DNA of 61,830 nucleotides, taken from positions 1 through 61,830 of the forward strand of contig JAGRMG010000126.1 in assembly GCA_020441385.1 (NCBI GenBank). The letters are read 5' to 3'. Source of the stretch: Paracoccaceae bacterium (GTDB lineage Bacteria; Pseudomonadota; Alphaproteobacteria; Rhodobacterales; Rhodobacteraceae). The notes beneath the pieces are model-generated. The model was not told the origin of the DNA. It worked only from the letters and a program-made list of their open reading frames with translations, and did not search any database. A program made the translations under genes and the position numbers. Shown piece after piece: positions 33,145 through 42,157 of the stretch. Positions within the stretch are counted from its first letter, which is position 1; each line of letters starts with the position of its first letter.

Positions 33145-34824
33145 ATGGCTCAGAACGCATCCATGGAGGAATTCGAAGCCCTCCTGAACGAAAGCTTCGA
33201 GATGGACACGCCCGAAGAGGGCTCTGTCGTCAAGGGCAGGGTGATCGCCGTCGAGGCGGGCCAGGCCATCATCGACGTCGGCTACAAGATGGAAGGCCGC
33301 GTCGACCTCAAGGAATTCGCGAACCCCGGCGAACAGCCCGACATCAGCGTCGGTGACGAGGTCGAGGTTTACCTCCGTTCCGCCGAGAACGCCCGCGGCG
33401 AGGCCGTCATCTCCCGCGAGATGGCGCGGCGCGAGGAAGCCTGGGACCGTCTGGAAAAGGCATACGCCGATGACGCCCGCGTCGAAGGCGCGATCTTCGG
33501 CCGCGTCAAGGGCGGCTTTACCGTCGATCTGGGCGGTGCCGTGGCGTTCCTGCCGGGCAGCCAGGTGGATGTGCGCCCGGTGCGCGACGCCGGCCCGCTG
33601 ATGGGGCTGAAACAGCCCTTCCAGATCCTCAAGATGGACCGCCGCCGCGGCAACATCGTGGTCAGCCGCCGCGCCATCCTCGAAGAAAGCCGCGCCGAAC
33701 AGCGCGCCGAGGTCATCGCCAACCTGACCGAAGGCCAGGCCGTCGACGGCGTGGTCAAGAACATCACCGAATACGGCGCCTTCGTCGATCTGGGCGGTGT
33801 CGACGGGCTTTTGCATGTCACGGACATGGCATGGCGCCGGGTCAACCACCCGTCGGAAATCCTGTCGATCGGCGAAACCGTCAAGGTGCAGGTCATCAAG
33901 ATCAACAAGGAAACCCACCGTATCAGCCTGGGCATGAAGCAGCTTCAGGAAGATCCCTGGGATCTGGTCGGCGCGAAATATCCGCTGGGCACGGTTCACA
34001 AGGGCCGCGTCACCAACATCACCGATTACGGTGCCTTCGTGGAACTGGAACCGGGGGTCGAAGGCCTGGTTCACGTTTCGGAAATGTCCTGGACCAAGAA
34101 GAACGTGCATCCCGGCAAGATCGTTTCGACCAGCCAGGAAGTCGATGTCATGGTGCTGGAGATCGACAGTGCCAAACGGCGCGTCTCGCTTGGCCTGAAA
34201 CAGACCATGCGCAACCCCTGGGAAGTGTTCGCCGAGACCCACCCCGAAGGCACCGAAGTCGAGGGCGAGGTCAAGAACATCACCGAATTCGGCCTGTTCG
34301 TCGGCCTGGATGGCGATATCGACGGCATGGTTCACCTCAGCGACCTGTCCTGGGACGAACGCGGTGAGGAGGCGATCCAGAACTATCGCAAGGGCGACAT
34401 GGTCAAGGCGGTGGTATCGGAGGTCGACACCGAGAAGGAGCGTATCTCGCTGTCGATCAAGGCGGTGGGCGGCGACAAGTTCGCCGAGGCCGTGGGCGGC
34501 GTCAAGCGCGGGTCGATCATCACCGTTGAAGTGACCAAGATCGAGGATGGCGGCATCGAGGTGGAATACGAGGGCATGAAATCCTTCATCCGCCGCTCCG
34601 ATCTGTCCCGCGACCGCTCCGAGCAGCGCCCCGAGCGGTTCTCGGTCGGCAACAAGGTCGATGTGCGCGTGACCAACGTGGACAGCAAGACCCGCCGCCT
34701 GGGCCTGTCGATTAAGGCCCGCGAGATCGCCGAAGAGAAGGAAGCCGTGCAGCAATACGGATCGTCCGATTCCGGCGCATCGCTGGGCGACATCCTGGGC
34801 GCGGCGCTCAAGCGCGACGAATAG
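33145..34824 (+). CDS. rpsA: 30S ribosomal protein S1
   Basis: A 559-residue protein with six S1 RNA-binding repeats, starting near residues 23, 109, 194, 279, 366 and 453. Repeated cores such as ITEYGAFVDLGG, ITDYGAFVELEP and ITEFGLFVGLDG are clear. S1 unwinds mRNA and helps initiation. Length matches alphaproteobacterial S1. ATG 33145 follows AAAAGGAACCCGAGACCAAT. A strong terminator follows at 34849. Confidence 0.98.
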   Translation: MAQNASMEEFEALLNESFEMDTPEEGSVVKGRVIAVEAGQAIIDVGYKMEGRVDLKEFANPGEQPDISVGDEVEVYLRSAENARGEAVISREMARREEAWDRLEKAYADDARVEGAIFGRVKGGFTVDLGGAVAFLPGSQVDVRPVRDAGPLMGLKQPFQILKMDRRRGNIVVSRRAILEESRAEQRAEVIANLTEGQAVDGVVKNITEYGAFVDLGGVDGLLHVTDMAWRRVNHPSEILSIGETVKVQVIKINKETHRISLGMKQLQEDPWDLVGAKYPLGTVHKGRVTNITDYGAFVELEPGVEGLVHVSEMSWTKKNVHPGKIVSTSQEVDVMVLEIDSAKRRVSLGLKQTMRNPWEVFAETHPEGTEVEGEVKNITEFGLFVGLDGDIDGMVHLSDLSWDERGEEAIQNYRKGDMVKAVVSEVDTEKERISLSIKAVGGDKFAEAVGGVKRGSIITVEVTKIEDGGIEVEYEGMKSFIRRSDLSRDRSEQRPERFSVGNKVDVRVTNVDSKTRRLGLSIKAREIAEEKEAVQQYGSSDSGASLGDILGAALKRDE

Positions 34825-34848
34825 GGCGCGACGACCTGCAAGCGGATC

Positions 34849-34885
34849 GACCCCGCGGCAACGCTGTCGCGGGGTCTTTCTGTCT
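34849..34885 (+). terminator. Intrinsic terminator of rpsA
   Basis: GACCCCGCG and CGCGGGGTC form a 9-bp stem around a ten-base loop, followed by TTTCTGTCT. It lies 25 bases after the rpsA stop. Confidence 0.8.
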
Positions 34886-35094
34886 CTGCCGGCGCGTGCC
34901 GCCAGTTCGCTGCCCGGCGCGCCTCAATGGGCAGAGGCTTGTCGAAATCGACGCCGAATCACGGGTGAGGCCAGGCATTGCCGGGCCGCCGCGTCGCTGG
35001 CCCGGGCGCGCGGGCGCAAGCCGGAAAATCTGTGCCCAACCCGCTCAGTCGCGCCAAGGGGCTGAAATTCAGGCAGATATTTCGATACTTCTGG

Positions 35095-35123
35095 TTTCGC
35101 AATGTCAGGATTGGCCGTATAGT
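35095..35123 (+). promoter_or_regulatory. Candidate ihfB promoter
   Basis: TATAGT at 35118-35123 is a good -10. At 17 bases upstream TTTCGC (35095-35100) is a weak -35. It is about 50 bases before the ihfB ATG, and the ribosome site GGGAGGAAAAC follows. Confidence 0.4.
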
Positions 35124-35173
35124 CTGGGGCAAAACGCAGGCCGAAAAATGGCGTCCCGGGAGGAAAACAGCCG

Positions 35174-35455
35174 ATGATCCGCTCCGAACTGATACAGAAG
35201 ATCGCCGACGAGAACCCGCACCTGTACCAGCGCGACGTGGAGCGGATCGTGAACACGGTCTTCGAGGAAGTCACCGGCGCCATGGCGCGCGGCGACCGCG
35301 TCGAATTGCGCGGGTTCGGGGCGTTCTCGGTCAAGCAGCGGGACGCGCGGATCGGTCGCAATCCCAGAACCGGCGAAACGGTGCATGTAGAGGAAAAGCA
35401 CGTGCCGTTCTTCAAGACCGGCAAGCTGCTGCGGGATCGACTGAACGGAAAGTGA
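35174..35455 (+). CDS. ihfB: Integration host factor beta subunit
   Basis: A 93-residue HU/IHF-family DNA-bending protein. The beta-arm motif [12 protein letters not shown] carries the intercalating P64. The C-terminus [14 protein letters not shown] fits IHF-beta rather than HU. The ATG is preceded by GGGAGGAAAACAGCCG. It pairs with an alpha subunit encoded elsewhere. Location after rpsA is the conserved arrangement. Confidence 0.96.
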   Translation: MIRSELIQKIADENPHLYQRDVERIVNTVFEEVTGAMARGDRVELRGFGAFSVKQRDARIGRNPRTGETVHVEEKHVPFFKTGKLLRDRLNGK

Positions 35456-35459
35456 CCTG

Positions 35460-35810
35460 ATGCGCTATGTTCGTTATGCATTTCTCGGGATTCTGGGAAT
35501 CGTGCTGGTTTCGGTTTCCCTGGCCAACAGGGCCGTGGTGTCCCTGCAACTGATGCCCGAGGATCTTGCCGGGCTGCTGGGATACAACTTCGCCCTTTCG
35601 CTGCCGCTCTTCGTGGTGGTGCTGGGCGGGATCGCGGCCGGCCTGGTGATCGGGTTCATCTGGGAATGGCTGCGCGAATACAAGCATCGCCGCGATGCCG
35701 GCATGAAGACCCGCGAAGTCAGGAAGCTCGAGCGCGAGGTGACGCGGCTGAAGCATCGCCGCTCCGAGGACAAGGACGAGGTCCTGGCCATTCTCGACGA
35801 AACCGGCTGA
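35460..35810 (+). CDS. lapA: LapA-family (DUF1049) inner-membrane protein
   Basis: A 116-residue protein with two membrane helices (about residues 5-25 and 46-70) and a basic coiled C-terminal tail ([19 protein letters not shown]). This is the lipopolysaccharide assembly protein A domain layout. It begins four bases after ihfB, as is usual in this group, and is probably co-transcribed. A role with LapB in controlling LpxC is known only from enterobacteria. Confidence 0.82.
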   Translation: MRYVRYAFLGILGIVLVSVSLANRAVVSLQLMPEDLAGLLGYNFALSLPLFVVVLGGIAAGLVIGFIWEWLREYKHRRDAGMKTREVRKLEREVTRLKHRRSEDKDEVLAILDETG

Positions 35811-35817
35811 ATCGGCG

Positions 35818-36468
35818 ATGCGTGACGGCATTCGTGTCAAGATTTGCGGTCTGACTGCACCCGAACACGTGTCGGCTGCGGCAGCCGCCGGCGCCGCCTA
35901 TGCCGGGTTCGTGTTCTTCCCGAAATCGCCGCGCCACCTGGCCGTGGCGCAGGCCGCGGCCCTGGCCGCTGCGGTGCCGCCGGGCATCTGCAAGGTGGCG
36001 CTGTCGGTCGACGCGACCGATGCGGACCTGGAACGCATCCTGCTCGCGGTTCCGATCGACATGCTGCAACTCCACGGAAACGAAAGCCCGGATCGGGTGC
36101 GCGCGGTCAAGGCCCGCTTCGGTCTGCCCGTGATGAAGGCGGTGGGCCTGTCGGAAGCGGCCGACATGGACAAGATCGACCGATACGCCGACGTCGCCGA
36201 TCAGCTGTTGATCGACGCCAAACCGCCTGAAGGCGCGGTCTTGCCGGGCGGCAACGGTCTGATCTTTGACTGGCGTCTGCTGGGCGCGCGCAAGTACTGG
36301 CGCCGTCCATGGATGCTGGCCGGCGGACTGACGCCCGGCAATGTGGCCGGGGCGATTGCCATGACCGGAGCGCGGCAGGTGGATGTATCCTCGGGGGTGG
36401 AAAGCGCGCCGGGTGCAAAGGACGCCAGTCTGATCGAGGCCTTTGTCGAGGCGACGCGCGCGCCTTAA
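35818..36468 (+). CDS. trpF: Phosphoribosylanthranilate isomerase
   Basis: A 216-residue TIM-barrel enzyme of tryptophan synthesis. The start [17 protein letters not shown] carries the active-site cysteine in KICGLT. Other family segments are [27 protein letters not shown] and [15 protein letters not shown] with the phosphate-binding loop. It lies seven bases after lapA and upstream of trpB, while trpA is separate at 43526. Confidence 0.96.
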   Translation: MRDGIRVKICGLTAPEHVSAAAAAGAAYAGFVFFPKSPRHLAVAQAAALAAAVPPGICKVALSVDATDADLERILLAVPIDMLQLHGNESPDRVRAVKARFGLPVMKAVGLSEAADMDKIDRYADVADQLLIDAKPPEGAVLPGGNGLIFDWRLLGARKYWRRPWMLAGGLTPGNVAGAIAMTGARQVDVSSGVESAPGAKDASLIEAFVEATRAP

Positions 36469-36502
36469 CCGGGCGTTTACCAGACCCGTCCAGTCTGGCG
36501 CC

Positions 36503-36802
36503 ATGACCTGTGCCATTCCGCCCCAGACACCTCAGCAATGGTTCTCGCACCTGTTCAACGCCAGGGCGGCGCGCGACGGTGCCGTGGTTCGCCGCAAGAT
36601 CCGCGACATGGAGCGGATGGTGGGGCGCGACGTCTTCTTGGCCGAGATCCGTCGCCGCGGGTTCACTGCGGTGGAAAATGCCGGTCAGATCATCGTGTTC
36701 TGCAATGCCGAACCGGTGCGCCTCATGGCCAGCGGACAACGAACTTTCACAGAAAGTTCGTCACCAAATCCTCAACAGGATTTGTCCGCAGACTTTCTGT
36801 GA
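36503..36802 (+). CDS. Small conserved-looking protein, C-terminal tail within a repeat
   Basis: A 99-residue ORF starting MTCAIPPQTPQQWFSHLFNA. The first 75 or so residues (WFSHLFNARAARDGAVVRRK ... GQIIVFCNAEPV) match my memory of a short protein found after trpF in Rhodobacterales and often mislabelled as phosphoribosylanthranilate isomerase. Function unknown. From about residue 80 the frame runs into the palindromic element at 36740-36809, so the last 20 residues look repeat-derived. The true ancestral stop may have been lost. No signal peptide or membrane segment. Confidence 0.6.
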   Translation: MTCAIPPQTPQQWFSHLFNARAARDGAVVRRKIRDMERMVGRDVFLAEIRRRGFTAVENAGQIIVFCNAEPVRLMASGQRTFTESSSPNPQQDLSADFL

Positions 36803-36809
36803 AAGTCTG
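36740..36809. repeat. Triple palindrome between the trpF-linked ORF and trpB
   Basis: Three dyads in tandem: CGAACTTTC-ACA-GAAAGTTCG (36740-36760), CAAATCCT-CAAC-AGGATTTG (36765-36784) and CAGACTTTC-TGT-GAAAGTCTG (36789-36809). The first and third also pair with each other: the 15-mer at 36744-36758 is the exact reverse complement of the one at 36793-36807. The region can therefore fold as three hairpins or one long arm with an internal hairpin. It resembles the elements at 14564 and 23953. Confidence 0.75.
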
Positions 36810-36877
36810 TCTCCGCCACCGCTTTACCATTTTCTTCGGGACGCGTAGTGCTTGGCGGGCGCAGAAGGAGACACTCC

Positions 36878-38116
36878 ATGGCCGACGACCTGATCAACAG
36901 CTTCATGAACGGACCCGACGAAATGGGCCGATTCGGTATTTTCGGCGGCCGGTTCGTCTCCGAAACTCTGATGCCGCTGATCCTGCGCCTCGAAGACGAA
37001 TACCAACGCGCCAAGACCGACCCGGCCTTCTGGGACGAGATGAACCATCTGTGGACGCACTATGTCGGCCGCCCCAGCCCGCTCTATTTCGCCGAACGGC
37101 TGACACAGCACCTGGGGGGGGCGAAAATCTATCTCAAGCGGGACGAGTTGAACCATACCGGCGCGCACAAGATCAACAATGTGCTGGGTCAGATCATCCT
37201 GGCCCGCCGCATGGGCAAGACCCGCATCATCGCCGAAACCGGCGCCGGTCAGCACGGCGTCGCCACCGCCACGGTTTGCGCCAAGTTCGGACTGAAATGC
37301 GTGGTCTACATGGGCGCGCACGACGTTCGTCGCCAGGCGCCCAACGTCTTCCGCATGCGCCTGCTGGGGGCCGAGGTGATCGCGGTGACATCGGGGCGCG
37401 GTACACTGAAGGATGCGATGAACGATGCGCTGCGCGACTGGGTAACGAATGTGCATGACACATTCTACTGCATCGGCACGGTCGCCGGGCCGCATCCCTA
37501 TCCGGCGATGGTGCGCGATTTCCAGTCGATCATCGGCAGAGAGGCCAAAGAACAGATGCAGGAGGCCGAGGGACGGCTGCCGGATACCATCATTGCCGCG
37601 ATCGGGGGAGGGTCGAACGCGATGGGTCTGTTTCATCCCTTCCTCGACGACGAAAGCGTGCGCATCATCGGGGTCGAGGCGGGGGGACGTGGCGTGAACG
37701 AGAAGATGGAGCATTGCGCCTCGCTCACCGGAGGGCGTCCCGGTGTGCTGCATGGCAACCGCACCTATCTGCTCCAGGACGACGACGGCCAGATCCTTGA
37801 AGGCCATTCGATTTCGGCCGGGCTCGACTATCCCGGCATCGGGCCCGAACATTCCTGGCTGCACGAAGTCGGACGCGCCGAATATGTCTCGATCACGGAT
37901 ACCGAGGCGCTGGAGGCGTTCCAGCTTTGCTGCGCCACTGAGGGCATCATACCGGCGCTGGAGCCGTCCCATGCGCTGGGCCATGTCATGAAGATTGCCG
38001 GGGACTTGCCCGCCGATCACCTGATCTGCATGAACATGTGCGGGCGCGGCGACAAGGACATTTTCACCGTCGCGAAACACCTGGGGTTCGACATGTCCGA
38101 CACCGAGGGACGCTAG
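36878..38116 (+). CDS. trpB: Tryptophan synthase beta chain
   Basis: A 412-residue PLP enzyme that joins indole and serine. The PLP lysine is K98 in [11 protein letters not shown]. The [11 protein letters not shown] and phosphate-binding IGGGSNAMG motifs are present. ATG 36878 follows AGAAGGAGACACTCC; the longer frame from 36848 lacks such a site. Downstream is a long hairpin at 38121. Confidence 0.97.
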   Translation: MADDLINSFMNGPDEMGRFGIFGGRFVSETLMPLILRLEDEYQRAKTDPAFWDEMNHLWTHYVGRPSPLYFAERLTQHLGGAKIYLKRDELNHTGAHKINNVLGQIILARRMGKTRIIAETGAGQHGVATATVCAKFGLKCVVYMGAHDVRRQAPNVFRMRLLGAEVIAVTSGRGTLKDAMNDALRDWVTNVHDTFYCIGTVAGPHPYPAMVRDFQSIIGREAKEQMQEAEGRLPDTIIAAIGGGSNAMGLFHPFLDDESVRIIGVEAGGRGVNEKMEHCASLTGGRPGVLHGNRTYLLQDDDGQILEGHSISAGLDYPGIGPEHSWLHEVGRAEYVSITDTEALEAFQLCCATEGIIPALEPSHALGHVMKIAGDLPADHLICMNMCGRGDKDIFTVAKHLGFDMSDTEGR

Positions 38117-38120
38117 CGCG

Positions 38121-38144
38121 TGTCGCGTCCGACCGGACGCGACA
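38121..38144. terminator. Hairpin between trpB and the DUF2237 gene
   Basis: TGTCGCGTCCG-AC-CGGACGCGACA is an 11-bp perfect inverted repeat between converging genes. There is no T-run, so it may be a bidirectional terminator or a dispersed extragenic palindrome; similar TCGCGTCC-type palindromes are, as I recall, frequent in alphaproteobacteria. Confidence 0.5.
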
Positions 38145-38174
38145 TGCTCTGATGTCCGAAGCAATCCCGGCGCG

Positions 38175-38543
38175 CTACAGCGCGTAGCGGTCCAGCACTT
38201 CCATCGGCACGACGTCCAGGGCGCGTTGATGCGTGGCCGCAAGGTTGATCTTTGGTGCGCAGCCCTCGTCATGCGCCTGCAGGAACCGGCTTGCGCACAG
38301 GCACCAGTGATCGCCTGGCATCAGGCCGGCAAAGCCCAGATCGGGGCGCGGCGTGGACAGGTCGTTGCCGACGTATTTCGAATAGGCGAGGAACTCGTCG
38401 GTCATCACGGCGCAGACCGTGTGGCTGCCCTCGTCCTCGTCGCAGGTGTTGCAGTGGCCGTCACGGAAGAATCCCGTCACCGGGTCGGTCGAACAGGGCT
38501 CGAGCGCGCCGCCCAGTACGTTGATCGGTTTGTCTTGCTTCAT
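38175..38543 (-). CDS. DUF2237 family protein
   Basis: A 122-residue protein starting MKQDKPINVLGGALEPCSTD, the recognisable DUF2237 N-terminus. It has cysteines at C17, C31, C34 and C44 (HCNTCDEDEGSH) and a WCLCASRFL motif, suggesting a metal-binding or redox fold. Function is unknown in the family. It is ten bases downstream of the serine hydrolase gene and probably co-transcribed with it. Confidence 0.87.
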   Translation of the reverse strand: MKQDKPINVLGGALEPCSTDPVTGFFRDGHCNTCDEDEGSHTVCAVMTDEFLAYSKYVGNDLSTPRPDLGFAGLMPGDHWCLCASRFLQAHDEGCAPKINLAATHQRALDVVPMEVLDRYAL

Positions 38544-38552
38544 GTCTTCATC

Positions 38553-39716
38553 CTACAGGCTTTGGGCGATCTTGCGAAAGATCTCGATGTTGTGCTCGTT
38601 CACGCCATCCTCGCGGAAATGCCGGTCGGCCGCGGTGCTGACGATCAGCACGCCGCGCGGACGGTCGAAATAGAGGAACTGACCATAGATCCCCCGGGCG
38701 AAGAACTCACCTTCCTGCGCATCCGCCGGGATCCACCATTGGTAGCCATAGCCGGTTGCACCCGCTGCAGTGGGCGCGCTGGGCGCGGTCGCGGCCTCGA
38801 TCCAGTCGGCGGGCACCACCTGTTTGCCGTCATGCCGGCCGTCTTGCAGGATCATCTGGCCGAAACGGGCATAATCGCGGGTGGTGAAGTTCAACCCGCC
38901 AAGGACAAAGGCCACCCCGGCCCCGTCGGTGATGTAATAGCCGTCGCGTTCCAAGCCCAGCGGGGCCACGATCTTTTCCGACATCAGTTCGGGAATGGAT
39001 CGTCCGGTGGCGCCGCGGATCACCATGCCGATCACATGCGTGTCGATCGAGACATATTGCCAGGTCTCGCCCGGAGCCGCGAAGGTCTCGCTGAAGCTTG
39101 CGGTGAAATCGTCCAATGTACCGCCCAGCGCGATCACCCGGCCCATCCGCTTGATGTCAGAGTTCTCGTCGAGGTAGTCCTCGTCGAACACGACGCCGCT
39201 GGCCATGTTCAGCACGTTGCGGATGGTTGCGCCGTCATAGGCGGTGCCCTTCAGCATGGGCGCGTATCCCGTCACGGGATCGTCGAGCGAGGCAATCGCC
39301 CCTTCCTCCATCACCACGCCCAGGAGCGCGGAAAGATAGCTTTTTGCGACCGACCATGAAATGCGCCGGTCATCCGCTCCGGTGCCGAGGAAATACGCCT
39401 CATGGCGGATTTCACCGTCCTTCATCGCCAGAAGCGACGTCACAGACCGCTCGGCGATCCATTCGGCCACCCCGGCGGGCAGTGCGGTTTCCGGCCCGCG
39501 CGGCAGCGGGCTGACCGGGCCGTCGCCCCGGGCGACCGGAACCGTCAGGAAGGCCGCGTCCATGTGCGAGAAGTTGTTGACGATCCTGTCTTCCGAGAAC
39601 AGGGAATTGACCGCCAGAAGCCGGGTGATCTCTTCCCGCTTCCACAAGCCTACGGCAGCGGCGGCCAGGATCAGGATCACCAGTATCCGGCCCAGCCATT
39701 TTCCGAATCTGCGCAT
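38553..39716 (-). CDS. Serine hydrolase, beta-lactamase class C family
   Basis: A 387-residue protein anchored or exported by an N-terminal hydrophobic segment (residues 8-24). The catalytic S122-x-x-K125 is in RISWSVAKSYL, preceded by a family GTGADDRR segment. A YVSIDTHVIGMVI segment supplies the likely tyrosine region, and GYGYQWWIPA the C-terminal box. These enzymes act as esterases, amidases or peptidases, and a true antibiotic-degrading role is unlikely without further evidence. Confidence 0.87.
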   Translation of the reverse strand: MRRFGKWLGRILVILILAAAAVGLWKREEITRLLAVNSLFSEDRIVNNFSHMDAAFLTVPVARGDGPVSPLPRGPETALPAGVAEWIAERSVTSLLAMKDGEIRHEAYFLGTGADDRRISWSVAKSYLSALLGVVMEEGAIASLDDPVTGYAPMLKGTAYDGATIRNVLNMASGVVFDEDYLDENSDIKRMGRVIALGGTLDDFTASFSETFAAPGETWQYVSIDTHVIGMVIRGATGRSIPELMSEKIVAPLGLERDGYYITDGAGVAFVLGGLNFTTRDYARFGQMILQDGRHDGKQVVPADWIEAATAPSAPTAAGATGYGYQWWIPADAQEGEFFARGIYGQFLYFDRPRGVLIVSTAADRHFREDGVNEHNIEIFRKIAQSL

Positions 39717-39796
39717 GTCGTTTCACCCTCGTGTGTTTGGGCCAGAAAACAGGCAAGCCGGCGCGGATGCAATCGGAACGCGGCGACAGGTGCCGC

Positions 39797-40492
39797 CTAT
39801 CGGAACCTGTCGACCAGCCGCTGCAGCGCGGATTTCCTGTTCTGCTCCTGCGGGCTGTCCTCGGTCGGCGGTGGCGCAGGCGCCCTATCGGTTGTCTTTG
39901 CCCGGGAGCCGGTGGAGGGGCGCGGCGGGGCCGTGCGCAGGGCGACGGCGTTCAGGAAGCGACCGGTATCGCCCTGGGCGAGATGCGGCGCGCCCTCGGA
40001 CACGCCGCGCAGAACGTCATCGAGCCAGGCCTCGTCGGCGCGGGCGAAATCGTGCAGCACATAGGCGGCGACCCGGTCCTTGTGGCCGGGATGGCCGATG
40101 CCCATGCGCACGCGTCCGTAGTCATCGCCGACATGGGCATGCAGCGAGCGCAGGCCGTTATGCCCCGCATGCCCGCCGCCCTGCTTGACGCGCAGCTTGC
40201 CGGGGCTCAGGTCAAGTTCGTCGTGGAACACCACCACGTCCTGGCCGTCGAGCTTGAAATAGCGCATCGCCTCGCCGACCGCCTGGCCCGAGAGGTTCAT
40301 GAAGGTGCCGGGCTTGAGAAGCAGAACCTTCCGGCCGCCCAGCCGGCCCTCGGCCAGCTGGCCCTGGAACTGGGCCTTCCACGGGCCGAACCCGTGATCG
40401 GAGGCGATGCGGTCCACGGCCATGAAGCCGATATTGTGGCGGTTGCGGGCGTATTTCGCCCCCGGATTTCCCAGCCCGACAAAGAGCTTCAT
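39797..40492 (-). CDS. pth: Peptidyl-tRNA hydrolase
   Basis: A 231-residue enzyme that frees tRNA from stalled peptidyl-tRNA. The N-terminus MKLFVGLGNPGAKYARNRHN carries catalytic H19, with VVFHDELDL and GGGHAGHNGLRSL downstream. A 35-residue proline-rich C-terminal tail (APAPPPTEDSP) is an extension beyond the catalytic core. It lies downstream of rplY on the same strand, the usual pairing. Confidence 0.96.
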   Translation of the reverse strand: MKLFVGLGNPGAKYARNRHNIGFMAVDRIASDHGFGPWKAQFQGQLAEGRLGGRKVLLLKPGTFMNLSGQAVGEAMRYFKLDGQDVVVFHDELDLSPGKLRVKQGGGHAGHNGLRSLHAHVGDDYGRVRMGIGHPGHKDRVAAYVLHDFARADEAWLDDVLRGVSEGAPHLAQGDTGRFLNAVALRTAPPRPSTGSRAKTTDRAPAPPPTEDSPQEQNRKSALQRLVDRFR

Positions 40493-40574
40493 CGGCCTTG
40501 CCCCTTTCCTGCGCTGTCCCTGTCATGCAACAGGACGCGGCCGAATGCCAGCGCCGGGCGCGGCGGGAAACGCG

Positions 40575-40600
40575 AAACGGGGCCGCCATGGGCCCCGTTT
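40575..40600 (-). terminator. Hairpin between rplY and pth
   Basis: AAACGGGGCC and GGCCCCGTTT form a perfect 10-bp stem around a six-base loop, 24 bases beyond the rplY stop. On the minus strand it is followed by CGCGTTTCCC, a weak T-tract. It could reduce transcription of pth relative to rplY. Confidence 0.55.
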
Positions 40601-40623
40601 GCCGAATTTATGTGCAGGTCGGA

Positions 40624-41277
40624 TCAGTCGTCGCCGACCTCGATCGCCTCGACCTCGTCGGGCGCCACGGTTTGTGCGTCCTCGTCCTCATCGTCGGCCG
40701 AGCGCAGGCCGGAGGGGGCCGAGATCGTGGCGATCACGAAATCGCGCGATACGGTGGGTTTGGCGCCTTCCGGCAGGTTCACGTCGGTGATGGTCACCGA
40801 ATCGCCCAGGTTCAGTCCGCTCAGATCGACGGTGACGTGATCGGGAATGTCGCCGGCGATCACGTAAAGTTCGACCTCGGGGCGCACGACGGTCAGAACG
40901 CCGCCCTTGCGCAGGCCCGGGCAGGCGCCTTCGTTGACGAACTCGACCGGGATGAACAGGCCGATCCTGGTGGTGCGGCGCAGGCGCATCAGGTCCAGAT
41001 GCGTGGGCAGATCCTTGACCACGTCGCGTTGCACGTCGCGGCAGATGACGCGCACGTCGTCATGGCCTTCGACTTTCAGGTTGAACAGGGTGGACTTGAA
41101 CCGGCCCGCCTTGAGTTTCTTCAGCAACTCGTTGAATGGAACCTTGATCGGCAGCGGCTCCGCGTCGCCACCGAATACGATCCCCGGAACCATGCCTTCA
41201 CGGCGGGTCTGACGAGCGGCGCCCTTGCCTGTCCCCGTCCGTTCCAGGGCTACGAGATCAGGAATCTCTCCAGCCAT
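40624..41277 (-). CDS. rplY: 50S ribosomal protein L25/general stress protein Ctc
   Basis: A 217-residue two-domain L25 (TL5/Ctc form). The N-terminal 5S-rRNA-binding domain begins [20 protein letters not shown]. The C-terminal beta domain contains [17 protein letters not shown]. The acidic tail ([10 protein letters not shown]) is usual in alphaproteobacteria. The ATG follows GGAGAGACAAT. Confidence 0.95.
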   Translation of the reverse strand: MAGEIPDLVALERTGTGKGAARQTRREGMVPGIVFGGDAEPLPIKVPFNELLKKLKAGRFKSTLFNLKVEGHDDVRVICRDVQRDVVKDLPTHLDLMRLRRTTRIGLFIPVEFVNEGACPGLRKGGVLTVVRPEVELYVIAGDIPDHVTVDLSGLNLGDSVTITDVNLPEGAKPTVSRDFVIATISAPSGLRSADDEDEDAQTVAPDEVEAIEVGDD

Positions 41278-41391
41278 ATTGTCTCTCCAGATTGGGGCGG
41301 GGTTCCTCCAAGGCTGTAACCCCGCGTGAAGCCGCGCGTATAGACCAGTCCGGGCCGGTTGAAAAGCGGTTTTCGCGCCGCTCCTGCGGCG

Positions 41392-42012
41392 TCAGGCGAT
41401 CTCGGTGCGCAGGTGGCCGCCGGCCGCCGTCAGCCTCTCGTAGAGGTCGAATTCTTCTGCCCGCGCGGCGCGCAGCAGGGCGCGCGTCTGCGAACCGAGC
41501 GGTGCGTCGGCGGGGGGCGAGACGTTCTTCTGCTTCAGGACGATCTCGTCGCCGAACCGGTCGGTCAGGAAGGCGCGGAACTGCAAGGGTTTCTCGTATG
41601 CGAACAGGTGATGCACCAGAAGCTCGCCCCCGGCCGAGGTGAGCATCCGGTACTGGCTGCCGATGCCGGCATAGGGCGGCGGCGCCTGCGAGATCACCGC
41701 CCGCACGAAGGCGTCGAAGCTGACGCCATTGGCGCTGAACGCGCTGCCCTTGCGGGCCTCGCGGCAGCGGTAGCGATACCAGCTGCGGATCTGCTCTTCC
41801 GGTTCGCGCATCACCGCCACACGGTCGGGGCGCAGACCGAACACGTCCCGCAGGAAGGGGGCGACCCTGGCATGAAAGCGCGAGGCCGGCATGTGCTTGA
41901 AGCGTCTGGCGAACACGATGTCGGCGCGCCGCCTCAGGGCCATCTCCACCGCGGTCGTGCCGGTCTTGGGCACCGCGATGAAGGCCAGGGACTGTTCGGA
42001 AAAGACCAGCAT
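41392..42012 (-). CDS. Sulfotransferase-family protein (putative)
   Basis: A 206-residue protein. The N-terminal FIAVPKTGTTAVEMAL (residues 11-26) is the 5'-phosphosulfate loop of PAPS-dependent sulfotransferases. VMREPEEQIRSWYRYR resembles the 3'-phosphate motif. ATG 42012 (MLVFSEQSLAF) is used; the longer frame from 42138 would translate a GC-rich repeat into an improbable proline tract. The acceptor is unknown, perhaps a surface glycan or lipid. No partner genes are adjacent. Confidence 0.75.
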   Translation of the reverse strand: MLVFSEQSLAFIAVPKTGTTAVEMALRRRADIVFARRFKHMPASRFHARVAPFLRDVFGLRPDRVAVMREPEEQIRSWYRYRCREARKGSAFSANGVSFDAFVRAVISQAPPPYAGIGSQYRMLTSAGGELLVHHLFAYEKPLQFRAFLTDRFGDEIVLKQKNVSPPADAPLGSQTRALLRAARAEEFDLYERLTAAGGHLRTEIA

Positions 42013-42096
42013 GTCGGGTGTCTCGGGCAGGTCCGGGGGAGGGTTGCGGGGGGCGGGTTGCGGTGGCCGGCGGGGTGCGGCGGCGGGGGGCGGGCA

Positions 42097-42115
42097 AGGG
42101 GGGCTCTGCCCCCCT
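42097..42115. repeat. GC hairpin in a G/C-rich intergenic tract
   Basis: AGGGGGGC-TCT-GCCCCCCT forms an 8-bp stem, then GACCCCCCGGAGTTTCTTGG. The run from 42030 to 42130 is extremely G/C skewed. I recall similar hairpins with a GGAGTTT-like tail being repeated in Rhodobacterales genomes. It lies downstream of lldD and may end its transcript. Confidence 0.5.
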
Positions 42116-42157
42116 GACCCCCCGGAGTTTCTTGGCAAGATGAAGGGGGCGCGGGGT

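Larger units (their letters stand above)
34825..35173. other. Intergenic region rpsA-ihfB
   Basis: 349 bases without a convincing gene. It holds the rpsA terminator (34849-34885) and a candidate ihfB promoter ending near 35123. A short AT-rich patch (35067-35100) lies before the promoter. I see no tRNA, small ORF with a ribosome site, or repeat here. Confidence 0.6.

Noticed and set aside
32674-34755. A 693-codon minus-strand open frame opposite rpsA
   Set aside because: Repetitive pattern mirrors the six S1 repeats of rpsA, so it is a shadow frame.
36503-36802. Second phosphoribosylanthranilate isomerase
   Set aside because: Such small ORFs are sometimes labelled that way, but there is no TIM-barrel sequence; the real trpF is at 35818-36468.
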